DNA from: an uncultured Prevotellaceae bacterium
Lineage (GTDB): Bacteria > Bacteroidota > Bacteroidia > Bacteroidales > Bacteroidaceae
Direction: 5' to 3'
Assembly: GCA_947306845.1 (NCBI GenBank)
Contig: CAMZHP010000053.1
Location: 1-13,962, forward strand
DNA length: 13,962 nt
Under the pieces are notes generated by a model that was not told the origin of the DNA, ran no database searches, and worked only from the letters and a program-made list of their open reading frames with translations. This document shows positions 7,157-13,962 of this stretch, in pieces. Numbering within the stretch: the first letter of the stretch is position 1; every line of letters starts with the position of its first letter. A program made the translations under genes and the position numbers.

Positions 7157-8289
7157 CCATCGACCTGCTCACCCTTGTAATGGGAGCCATCCTGCTGTTC
7201 CTGGCATTGCTCACTCCCCTATTGAATCCTTTCTTCAGAAGGCTCCGCCAGACGGAAGAGCCATCATCATCCGAGCAGCCTCCGATTACCATATTGCTGG
7301 TCAGCAACGGCGACCACGTGGCTCTCGACGAGCACCTGCCCATTTTCCTCACCCAGGAGTATGCCCCGGGCTATGAAGTGATTGTAGTGACCGAGAAAGC
7401 CGACATGGAGACAGAGAACGTGCTCAAACGTTACTCCCAGAACGAGCGTCTCTATCATACCTTCGTCCCCGAGAGTTCCCGCTATATGAGCAAGAGCAAG
7501 CTTGCCATCACTTTGGGCGTGAAAGCCGCCAACAATGAATGGATCATCCTCACCGACCCACGCTGCAAGCCATCAGACAGCCATTGGGTAGAGGCGATGG
7601 CCCATCGGATGAGCAGCGACAAAAGCATGGTGCTCGGTTATGTCAACTACTCAGAGGAAGCCAAGCCCTACCAACGATTTGAGCGCCTCCACACCGCCCT
7701 TTACCTGCTGCGAGAGGCCCAGCAAGGCCGTCCTTACCGCACGAACAGCATGAATGTGGCTTTCCGCAAAAGCGAGTTCCTTGACAAGCAAGGCTTTTTG
7801 GAGCACTTGAAATTCTCCATCGGAGAATATGACTTTCTGGTGAACAAATATGGCCGTCAGGGTGCGGTTGCCGTGGCCACCGATGAAGAGACTTTGCTGA
7901 CCGAGAACGCCATTTCTTCCAAGTCGTGGCAAAATCGCCAAGTCTACTATCATGAGGTAGGGAAGCATCTTGATGGTGGTGCCTGGCTTCGCATGCTCCG
8001 AGCACTTGACCGCTGGGCCCAGATACTCAACTATTTCCTGATTCTCGCAGCAGGCATCTTTGCAGGCCTCACCCATCGCTGGATATTGTTGGGAGCAGCT
8101 GTGGCAGCCCTCATCCTCACCGTTGTGCTTCGCTCACTGATAGGCGGAAAAGCACTGAAGGAGTTCGACATTCATATTTCGGCATGGAAGGTCGTGCCTC
8201 TTGAGATCAACCTGCTTTGGCACCGCGTTCTTACCCGCATGCGTTATGAGTATGCAGACAAGAACGACTTCATCAGCCACAAGGTGTGA
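7153..8289 (+). CDS. Membrane-anchored family 2 glycosyltransferase-like protein
   Basis: 378 residues with an N-terminal membrane segment (about 5-27), a cytoplasmic GT2 (GT-A fold) domain (about 44-265) and two C-terminal hydrophobic segments (about 291-310 and 311-330). The fold markers are ITILLVSNGD at 45-54, YEVIVVTEKAD at 74-84, and WIILTDPRCKPS at 130-141 where the metal-binding DxD normally stands; here the second Asp is Arg137. Acceptor-side motifs are GEYDFLVN at 224-231, with Asp227 a candidate base, and SKSWQNRQVYY at 256-266, which resembles the (Q/R)xxRW region of processive GT2 enzymes. Sugar donor and acceptor are unknown; an envelope polysaccharide or lipid is plausible from topology alone. 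The start overlaps the lysA stop by ATGA, implying translational coupling. It ends 27 bp from the convergent ABC exporter gene with no visible terminator between. Confidence 0.8.
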   Translation: MTIDLLTLVMGAILLFLALLTPLLNPFFRRLRQTEEPSSSEQPPITILLVSNGDHVALDEHLPIFLTQEYAPGYEVIVVTEKADMETENVLKRYSQNERLYHTFVPESSRYMSKSKLAITLGVKAANNEWIILTDPRCKPSDSHWVEAMAHRMSSDKSMVLGYVNYSEEAKPYQRFERLHTALYLLREAQQGRPYRTNSMNVAFRKSEFLDKQGFLEHLKFSIGEYDFLVNKYGRQGAVAVATDEETLLTENAISSKSWQNRQVYYHEVGKHLDGGAWLRMLRALDRWAQILNYFLILAAGIFAGLTHRWILLGAAVAALILTVVLRSLIGGKALKEFDIHISAWKVVPLEINLLWHRVLTRMRYEYADKNDFISHKV

Positions 8290-8316
8290 CCCTCTTAGCA
8301 CTCAATGCCCCATAGC

Positions 8317-10143
8317 TCACCTTGACTGTGTGAGGTCTGCTATTTTGTCGACATTCATGCTGCGGGCACTGGCATCAAGGATTTCTTTGTAAACCCCGCC
8401 CTGGCTATAGACCTCATTGGGCGTGCCGTTTTGCACGACACGTCCTTCCTGCAAGACATATACTTGGTCTGCATCGATGATTTGACCGATGTTGTGAGAA
8501 ATGATGATGACCGTGCGCCCCGCCTTGATGGCGTCGATGCTCGCCTTGATCTGTTCCGTAGCGATGGCATCAAGGCTGGCAGTCGGCTCATCCAGGAAAA
8601 TAATCGGCGGATTCTTGATAAACATTCTTGCGATGGCAATGCGCTGTTGCTGCCCTCCGCTCAGTTGCAGGGCCTGTGTCTGGAATCCGTTGGGCAACTG
8701 CATGATTTGGTCGTAGATATAGGCTTGCCTTGCCGCCTCCACCACCTCCTCATGTGTGGCATCTGGCTTGCCGTATTTGATGTTCTCCTCAATGGTTCCG
8801 TCAAAGATGTGGTTTTTCTGCAATACCAAACCCACATGGTCGCGCAGCCACTGTGTATCCCAGTCGCTCAGATCCACCCCATCAAGCTTGATGCTGCCGC
8901 AATCGGGATGATAGAACTTATCGAGCAAGTTGACAATGGTGCTCTTGCCCGCACCGCTCAATCCCACCAGCGCCGTTATCTTTCCGCTCCCTATACGCAT
9001 GGACACATTGTGGAGAGCCTTGGTGCCGTTGCTGTAGGTAAAGTCCACCCCAGAGAGCTCAAAGTCGCCCTTCACCTGTGATGGACGATGCTTTCCAGTA
9101 TCCTCTACCTCATGGTCGGCCTTGAGGATGCCAAAGAATCCCTCCGCATAGATCAGCGCATCATTCATGTCATCATAAATGCGGTGCAACTGACGAATCG
9201 GAGCACTCACATTGGCAAAGAGCATCACATGATACATGATTTTTCCGATGGTCATGCCCGGGTAGTCGATGAGCACGAGGTAGGCCGTCAGAATGATGAT
9301 GAGCACGGTGCCAATCTGCTCAAGGAAACTTTTCAGTCCGTTGAACATATAACTCTGCTTGCGCGTGCTGAGTTGTAAGTCGGTCATCGTCCGCTGAATC
9401 TCCGCCTGGCGCTTGGCTTCAATGTTCTCTCTGTTGAACGACTTGATGACCGTGATACTCTCCAGGATGTTGAGGATGCTCTGGCTGACCGCCTGGTGCC
9501 CTCCGAAGATGCCCCGTCTGCCTCCCTTCATCCGTTTGGCCTGAATATAGGTGACATAAAAGTAGATAGGCACGATGCATAAGGCCACCAATCCCACATA
9601 CACATTGGCCATGAACATCAGGGCAAGCGCCAAGATGGCACTGGTGAAAAGTGGCAAGATCTCGATAAAGAAATTGTTGACGGTGTTGCTCAGGCTCATG
9701 ATGCCCCTGTCGATCCGTGACTGAAGTTTGCCTGTCTCATTTCCTTCAGCAGTAAAGAACGCCATGCGGAAAGAGAGCATTCTCTTAACGACACTCAGCG
9801 ACAAATCGCGGCTCACCAAAATGCGCATGCGCTCACCATAATAGCGTTGGAAGAAAGTGACCAGCGCCGCTATCACCTCCTTTCCTAATAGAATGATGCT
9901 GATGGTGGTCAGGATGCGAGCTGCGCTGCCCCATGAGAATTGAGGCTGCTGAATCAGCGCGTTGATGCTGTCGACAGCCTTGTCCAGAACGACAGCATTC
10001 ACCTGAGCCATGAGTGAACCTACTAGTGTCAACGCCAGTGTGATGCCAATGAGCCAACGGTAAGGCAAGACAAAAGGCATGATGTTTTTCAGCAAGTCAA
10101 GAATGTTCATCTTGGCCGCTGCAGACGGTTGATTGTTCTCCAT
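8317..10143 (-). CDS. ABC exporter half-transporter (fused membrane and ATPase domains)
   Basis: Type I (MsbA/multidrug-like) exporter half, which should work as a dimer in the inner membrane. Counting from the ATG at 10143 (608 residues), six hydrophobic segments lie at about 30-48, 77-98, 158-178, 181-200, 279-294 and 302-316. The ATPase domain follows: Walker A GLSGAGKST at 394-402, Q-loop Gln442 in LVLQKNHIF, signature LSGGQQQR at 494-501 (most homologues have QRQR), Walker B IIFLDEP at 514-520, D-loop SLD, and switch His550 in ISHN. An ATG at 10167 would add eight residues but lies upstream of the likely transcription start (promoter at 10157-10164), so it is unlikely; ATGs at 10149 and 10110 are alternatives. 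The gene stands alone, divergent from the half-GT4/fbp pair. Substrate (lipid, drug or peptide) cannot be inferred. Confidence 0.9.
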   Translation of the reverse strand: MENNQPSAAAKMNILDLLKNIMPFVLPYRWLIGITLALTLVGSLMAQVNAVVLDKAVDSINALIQQPQFSWGSAARILTTISIILLGKEVIAALVTFFQRYYGERMRILVSRDLSLSVVKRMLSFRMAFFTAEGNETGKLQSRIDRGIMSLSNTVNNFFIEILPLFTSAILALALMFMANVYVGLVALCIVPIYFYVTYIQAKRMKGGRRGIFGGHQAVSQSILNILESITVIKSFNRENIEAKRQAEIQRTMTDLQLSTRKQSYMFNGLKSFLEQIGTVLIIILTAYLVLIDYPGMTIGKIMYHVMLFANVSAPIRQLHRIYDDMNDALIYAEGFFGILKADHEVEDTGKHRPSQVKGDFELSGVDFTYSNGTKALHNVSMRIGSGKITALVGLSGAGKSTIVNLLDKFYHPDCGSIKLDGVDLSDWDTQWLRDHVGLVLQKNHIFDGTIEENIKYGKPDATHEEVVEAARQAYIYDQIMQLPNGFQTQALQLSGGQQQRIAIARMFIKNPPIIFLDEPTASLDAIATEQIKASIDAIKAGRTVIIISHNIGQIIDADQVYVLQEGRVVQNGTPNEVYSQGGVYKEILDASARSMNVDKIADLTQSR

Positions 10144-10156
10144 TTTCATACACGGA

Positions 10157-10164
10157 CAAAAATA
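10157..10164 (-). promoter_or_regulatory. -7 element for the ABC exporter gene
   Basis: On the minus strand this reads TATTTTTG, an exact match to TAnnTTTG. The predicted transcription start is near 10153, only about 4-10 nt before the ATGs at 10149 and 10143. It excludes the ATG at 10167 as a start from this promoter. No clear TTTG -33 element is seen at the expected distance. Confidence 0.55.
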
Positions 10165-10208
10165 CACAAAATTTCTTTCTTCAGCTCATTTATTTAGGAA
10201 AAATGTTA

Positions 10209-10216
10209 TATATTTG
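10209..10216 (+). promoter_or_regulatory. -7 element for the half-GT4/fbp pair
   Basis: TATATTTG matches TAnnTTTG exactly and ends 8 nt before the ATG at 10225. The predicted transcription start is near 10220, so the mRNA would have a leader of about 5 nt. A convincing -33 TTTG is missing (closest is TTTA at 10189-10192, spaced too tightly). It is back-to-back with the exporter promoter about 45 bp away, so a shared regulator is possible. Confidence 0.55.
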
Positions 10217-10224
10217 CATTCAGA

Positions 10225-11484
10225 ATGGAAATCAAGGTTCTTTTTTTTATTCCCCACCTGCCCGTTGGTACTGAGAACAATTCCTTTATGGAACTTTTTC
10301 TCAGCAAAATGTCAGAGGATGTGAACGTTCATTTGGTCACGCTGACACCCCCGACGCTGCAAGCAGGTTCTTTTGCCACGCACTGCATCGGCTCGGGGAA
10401 GTCAGATTACGGCAAACACGGTTTTGCCAATCTGATGTCGCTGCAGAGAAGATACCTTCGCCTGCTTTATGACCTCATGCCCGACATCGTACATATCCAT
10501 GGCAGTTACAGTTATCTTGCCTCACGTATCGCGAGATGGTCTGTTCAGCGCAATTTTCCTGTTGTCTTCAGTCCTGATGGCGGCATGTCGCCCAACTTCA
10601 TCGACGAGCAATATGGAATGCGCACATGGCGACTGCTCACCTATCAGAAAGCTATGACGCGGAAGGCCACCTGCATTGTCACCACAGATAAAAAGGAGGC
10701 GGAATTCATCCGTTCGGAACGACTCAATGACCGTGTGGAAATCATCGATGACCCCACATCGGGTGAATACATAGACATTGACAGCTTTGCCGCTCATATA
10801 CAGCGTATCTACAACAAGGTCCTGGCCAGCGATAAGACACAGCGCCTTCACCAGCAAGAACGCGAGGCAGTCAGCGCACTGCTCCATCTCTGCATGGCTG
10901 GATCAGAGGAACGGCAGCCACTATGCTCTGAGGACATTCTCAATCTGAGGAAAATCACTCCCCTGCAATGGCGCGACATCTATCTGTTTGGCGCCGAGCA
11001 AGGTGTCTCCGGTCATTTGACTGAAGGCATCAGCAAAGCTCAGTTGTCCATTTCTGCCCACCGAGCCGAGGAAACGGATGTTTTTCCGTTCCACACGGCC
11101 AAGAACAAGGACATGCTGGAGAGCGGCCGCCTTCTTCAGACAGGATTCTTTTCGTTTCGCTACTCCCGGAAACTGCGAGAGGCCGACCCATTGGTAAAGA
11201 AAGTGTGCCACATGCTCCTCAACGTACGCCATATGCTCCGCACCCACACCCTGACCCTCCGCCAGCTGTGCGACCTCTATGAAACCTACCGCTATGAAGA
11301 CATTGACGAGGAGCGGCTCTCAAAAGCCCTCCATTCCCTGGGCATATATCCTTTTGCATGCCGCATCAGTCAGGTGCTGTCTGAAACAGCCTATCTCGAC
11401 GAAGGCTTCATGCCTGTGCCCGCTCTTGATGACCGAGGCACAGCCCACATCCGCACCCAACTCATGAAAGACCCAATACAATGA
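10225..11484 (+). CDS. Half-GT4 glycosyltransferase fused to an unusual C-terminal domain
   Basis: 419 residues in two parts. Residues 1 to about 200 resemble the N-terminal Rossmann half of a GT4 glycosyltransferase: KVLFFIPHLP at 4-13, PDIVHIHGSYSYLASRIARW at 86-105, FPVVFSPDGGMSP at 111-123, and ATCIVTTDKKEAEFI at 148-162. The C-terminal GT-B half that should bind the nucleotide sugar is absent. Instead, about 206-419 is a mostly helical region; WRDIYLFGAEQGVSGHLTEGI (249-269) and LTLRQLCDLYE (343-353) recall, from memory, the flanks of Bacteroidetes uncharacterised nucleotidyltransferases (NTP_transf_5), but the catalytic GDxDLLV core is not there. It is therefore unlikely to be a working enzyme of either kind, and may bind or regulate. 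The start is fixed by the first beta strand; no Shine-Dalgarno. A T8 run lies in codons 6-8. Its stop overlaps the fbp start (ATGA), implying coupled translation. Confidence 0.65.
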   Translation: MEIKVLFFIPHLPVGTENNSFMELFLSKMSEDVNVHLVTLTPPTLQAGSFATHCIGSGKSDYGKHGFANLMSLQRRYLRLLYDLMPDIVHIHGSYSYLASRIARWSVQRNFPVVFSPDGGMSPNFIDEQYGMRTWRLLTYQKAMTRKATCIVTTDKKEAEFIRSERLNDRVEIIDDPTSGEYIDIDSFAAHIQRIYNKVLASDKTQRLHQQEREAVSALLHLCMAGSEERQPLCSEDILNLRKITPLQWRDIYLFGAEQGVSGHLTEGISKAQLSISAHRAEETDVFPFHTAKNKDMLESGRLLQTGFFSFRYSRKLREADPLVKKVCHMLLNVRHMLRTHTLTLRQLCDLYETYRYEDIDEERLSKALHSLGIYPFACRISQVLSETAYLDEGFMPVPALDDRGTAHIRTQLMKDPIQ

Positions 11485-13475
11485 CATCCAAGACTCAAGA
11501 CACCATCCAGGACATGCGATACCTGGAATTGTTATCACATTCCTTCCCCACCATCGCAGAAGCCAGCACAGAGATTATCAACCTACAGGCCATTCTCAAC
11601 CTCCCCAAAGGCACGGAGCATTTTCTGGCTGACATTCATGGAGAATTCGAAGCTTTCCAGCATGTACTCAAGAATGCCTCCGGCAACATCAAGCGCAAGG
11701 TCAATGAGATATTTGGCAACCAGATCAGGGAGTCGGAGAAGAAGGATCTCTGCACCCTCATCTACTATCCCCGTGAGAAACTCGAGCTGGTGAAAGAGAA
11801 AGAAGAGGACATCAACGACTGGTATCACATCACCATCCACCACCTGGTGAAGGTATGCCGTGAGGTGTCGAGCAAATACACCCGCTCAAAGGTGCGCAAG
11901 AATCTTCCACCCGAATTCAGCTACATCATTCAGGAACTGCTTCATGAACGTACAGAGGATGTGGACAAGACGGCTTATGTGAGCGCCATCATCGATACCA
12001 TCATTTCTACAGGCAGCGCCGATGACTTCATCACAGCCCTGTCGAACGTGATACACCGCCTTGCCGTTGACCAGCTGCATATCCTCGGCGACATCTACGA
12101 CCGTGGTTCCGGTGCCCATCTCATCTTGGATACAATGGCCAGCTACCACAACTGGGACATCCAGTGGGGCAATCACGACATTCTTTGGATGGGAGCCTGT
12201 GCCGGCAATGAGACGTGCATCTGCAATGTGATCCGTCTGTCCCTGCGCTATGCCAATCTGGCCACACTTGAGGAGGGCTATGGCATCAACCTCATCCCCC
12301 TGGCCACCTTCGCCCTCGACACCTACAGCGACGATCCCTGCGAGGAATTCCTACCCCGTTTGTTGGGTGATGACGACAATATGGATGAGAAGACCCGCCA
12401 TCTCACTGCACGCATGCACAAAGCTATCTCGGTCATACAGTTCAAACTGGAAGCTCAGATGGCCGCCAAGCATCCCGAGTGGAACATGAACAACCGTGCC
12501 GTCCTCAGTTTTGTAGATTATGACAAGGGAACCGTCATGATAGACGGCAAGGAATATCAGCTGACCAGCAATAGCTTTCCAACAGTCAACCCGCTTTCTC
12601 CCAATGAGTTGACTCAGGAGGAACGCACCCTGATCGATCGCCTCCGCCGTTCATTCACGATGAGTGAGAAGCTCCACCGTCATATCAGGCTCCTGCTTCA
12701 ACACGGGTGTATGTATGCCATCTTCAACAACAACCTGCTCTTCCATGCCTCCGTACCTCTCAACGAGGACGGTTCGCTGAAGGAAGTGGAACTCTATGAC
12801 GGCAGAAAATACAAAGGCATGGACCTGCTCCACAACATCGGAATGATTATCCGCGCTGCCTTCCAAAGCGACACCGACCCCAAAGAGAAGGATTTCGCCA
12901 TCGACTACTTCCTCTATCTGTGGTGCGGCAAGGACTCCCCGTTGTTTGACAAGGCTAAAATGGCCACTTTTGAGCGTTATTTCCTGAAGGAGAAGGAGAC
13001 GCACAAGGAAGAGAAAGGCTATTATTTCAAATTGCGCGACAATGCTGAGATCTGCGACCGCATCCTGGACGCGTTTGGTGTGGAAGGCGACAACCGCCAC
13101 ATTATCAACGGGCATGTCCCCGTCCATGTGAAGACAGGCGAGAACCCTATCAAGGCAGAAGGCAAGCTGATGGTCATCGACGGAGGATTCTCAGAAGCCT
13201 ATCACAAGGAGACTGGTATTGCCGGTTACACCTTGGTGTATCACAGTCGTGGTTTTGAACTGGTGCAGCATGAGCCTTTCACCTCTTCCCGAGACGCCAT
13301 CCTCCGCGGAACAGACATCCTGGGCACCACCCAGATTGTGGAGATGTCCACCCACCGCATGCGCGTGGCCGACACCGACAAGGGTGCTGACATCCGCCGC
13401 CAGATATGCGATTTGGAAAAACTCCTCTATGCCTATCGGCATGGCATCATCAAGGAGCGAGAAAAGAGAGAATAG
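11481..13475 (+). CDS. fbp: Fructose-1,6-bisphosphatase, class III
   Basis: Gluconeogenic enzyme that hydrolyses fructose 1,6-bisphosphate to fructose 6-phosphate. The 664-residue length and sequence fit the large class III (Bacillus subtilis Fbp-like) metallophosphatases, not the class I or GlpX types. Metal and phosphate ligands are visible in order: FLADIHGE at 48-55 (Asp51, His53), ILGDIYDRG at 201-209 (Asp204, Asp207), WGNHDILW at 229-236 (Asn231, His232), LLFHASVPL at 419-427 (His422) and INGHVPVHV at 542-550 (His545), followed by VIDGGFS at 565-571. MTSKTQD is a plausible start; the ATG overlaps the upstream stop by 4 bp, so translation likely depends on ribosomes finishing the half-GT4 gene. 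It is followed at once by a strong hairpin terminator and faces a phospho-sugar mutase gene, also in hexose-phosphate metabolism. Confidence 0.95.
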   Translation: MTSKTQDTIQDMRYLELLSHSFPTIAEASTEIINLQAILNLPKGTEHFLADIHGEFEAFQHVLKNASGNIKRKVNEIFGNQIRESEKKDLCTLIYYPREKLELVKEKEEDINDWYHITIHHLVKVCREVSSKYTRSKVRKNLPPEFSYIIQELLHERTEDVDKTAYVSAIIDTIISTGSADDFITALSNVIHRLAVDQLHILGDIYDRGSGAHLILDTMASYHNWDIQWGNHDILWMGACAGNETCICNVIRLSLRYANLATLEEGYGINLIPLATFALDTYSDDPCEEFLPRLLGDDDNMDEKTRHLTARMHKAISVIQFKLEAQMAAKHPEWNMNNRAVLSFVDYDKGTVMIDGKEYQLTSNSFPTVNPLSPNELTQEERTLIDRLRRSFTMSEKLHRHIRLLLQHGCMYAIFNNNLLFHASVPLNEDGSLKEVELYDGRKYKGMDLLHNIGMIIRAAFQSDTDPKEKDFAIDYFLYLWCGKDSPLFDKAKMATFERYFLKEKETHKEEKGYYFKLRDNAEICDRILDAFGVEGDNRHIINGHVPVHVKTGENPIKAEGKLMVIDGGFSEAYHKETGIAGYTLVYHSRGFELVQHEPFTSSRDAILRGTDILGTTQIVEMSTHRMRVADTDKGADIRRQICDLEKLLYAYRHGIIKEREKRE

Positions 13476-13476
13476 C

Positions 13477-13504
13477 AAAAAGCCTCCCATCAGGGAGGCT
13501 TTTT
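13477..13504. terminator. Bidirectional intrinsic terminator between fbp and the mutase gene
   Basis: A perfect 12-bp inverted repeat (AAAAAGCCTCCC / GGGAGGCTTTTT) encloses a 4-base loop, ATCA. The GC-rich 7-bp core is flanked by five A on the left and five T on the right, so it can terminate RNA synthesis in both directions. It begins one base after the fbp stop and lies 22 bp beyond the stop of the convergent mutase gene. Confidence 0.93.
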
Positions 13505-13526
13505 AATTGTAATCTAGGAGTCAAAA

Positions 13527-13962
13527 TCAATCAAGTTTCAGACCCTTCTTGATGTCTGCGATACGCTCCTCGGCGGCAGCCATGCAGCGCTCGTAGCATC
13601 CGGCGCACTTGAAGGTCGGGTCTTTCACCTCGATATAGAACTTGATCTTCGGCTCTGTTCCTGACGGACGGACGCTGACCTTGGTGCCATCATCGCAGAA
13701 CCACTGCAGCACATTCGATGTGTCGGGCATCTCCAGTTTGGTCACGTTGCCCTCGGCATCCTTTGCCTCCAGGGTCTGGAAATCCTTCCAGAGCACAATC
13801 TTGGCACCACCCAGTTCTGTTGGCGGATTGTTGCGGAAGTCGGTCATCATCTGCTTGATCTCGTCAGCACCTGTCTTGCCAGGACGCACCACGTTGATGG
13901 TGAACTCCCTTGAGAAGCCATACTCAGCATAGATGTCCATGAGCAGGTCGTAGAGAGTCTTT
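13527..13962 (-). CDS. Phospho-sugar mutase (phosphoglucomutase/phosphomannomutase), C-terminal part
   Basis: Only the last 144 residues or so are in the window; the gene continues past the right edge with an open frame beginning KTLYDLLMDIYAEYGF. This stretch is the end of domain 3 and all of domain 4 of the alpha-D-phosphohexomutase family, which moves phosphate between C1 and C6 of hexoses. The decisive motif is the phosphate-binding loop VRPSGTEPKIKFYIEV near visible residues 97-112. FGF/YGFSRE and ADEIKQMM fit the Bacteroidetes phosphoglucomutase/phosphomannomutase type of about 580 residues. The C-terminal helix carries a CxxCxxxC cluster (KCAGCYERC). The active-site serine and metal loop lie outside the window, so glucose versus mannose specificity cannot be judged. 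It converges on fbp across a two-way terminator. Confidence 0.92.
   Translation of the reverse strand, partial: KTLYDLLMDIYAEYGFSREFTINVVRPGKTGADEIKQMMTDFRNNPPTELGGAKIVLWKDFQTLEAKDAEGNVTKLEMPDTSNVLQWFCDDGTKVSVRPSGTEPKIKFYIEVKDPTFKCAGCYERCMAAAEERIADIKKGLKLD

Noticed and set aside
8290..8316. Possible terminator between the convergent GT2-like and ABC exporter genes.
   Set aside because: The 27 bp hold no inverted repeat or T run; termination must occur otherwise or inside the facing gene.
8431..9081. A 216-codon plus-strand open frame opposite the ABC exporter ATPase domain.
   Set aside because: The minus strand encodes intact Walker A, signature, Walker B and H-loop over the same region; the plus-strand product has no motif.
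10144..10167. N-terminal extension of the ABC exporter from the ATG at 10167.
   Set aside because: It overlaps and lies upstream of the -7 element at 10157-10164, so it should not be in the mRNA; the added residues (YFCPC) do not look like a conserved N-terminus.

Overview
The window looks like a chromosomal segment of a Bacteroidales bacterium, most likely Prevotella or a close relative. The grounds are gene content and order (purU-hisH-hisA-hisF-hisIE, an FtsE-type ATPase, lysC-lysA, a class III fructose-bisphosphatase, a Bacteroidetes-type phospho-sugar mutase), the near absence of Shine-Dalgarno sequences, promoter elements of the Bacteroidetes form TAnnTTTG, and short AG/GT-rich tandem repeats between genes. 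Genus assignment is inference. No mobile element, tRNA, rRNA or CRISPR was seen.

Layout. Positions 1-71 hold an 8-bp tandem repeat cut by the left edge, followed by about 175 bp of AT-rich leader with a candidate promoter. Positions 247-4580 are a tight plus-strand cluster: purU, hisH, hisA, hisF, hisIE and an FtsE-like ATPase. The his genes cover the middle of histidine synthesis (HisI/HisE, HisA, HisHF); hisG, hisD, hisC and hisB are not here. A 95-bp spacer with a degenerate heptad repeat and a weak promoter precedes lysC, lysA and a membrane-anchored family 2 glycosyltransferase-like gene, the last overlapping lysA by ATGA. LysC and LysA are the first and last steps of the diaminopimelate/lysine route.

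A minus-strand gene for an ABC half-exporter converges on the glycosyltransferase gene. It diverges, across about 80 bp, from a plus-strand pair: a two-domain protein with only the N-terminal half of a GT4 glycosyltransferase, and fbp, again joined by an ATGA overlap. A perfect 12-bp hairpin with A and T tracts separates fbp from a convergent, partial phospho-sugar mutase gene that runs off the right edge.

Most of the window is ordinary core metabolism. The least conventional parts are the half-GT4 fusion protein coupled to fbp, its T8 tract near the start codon, the closely spaced divergent promoters predicting almost leaderless mRNAs, and the two simple-repeat tracts. No clearly new multi-gene system could be identified.
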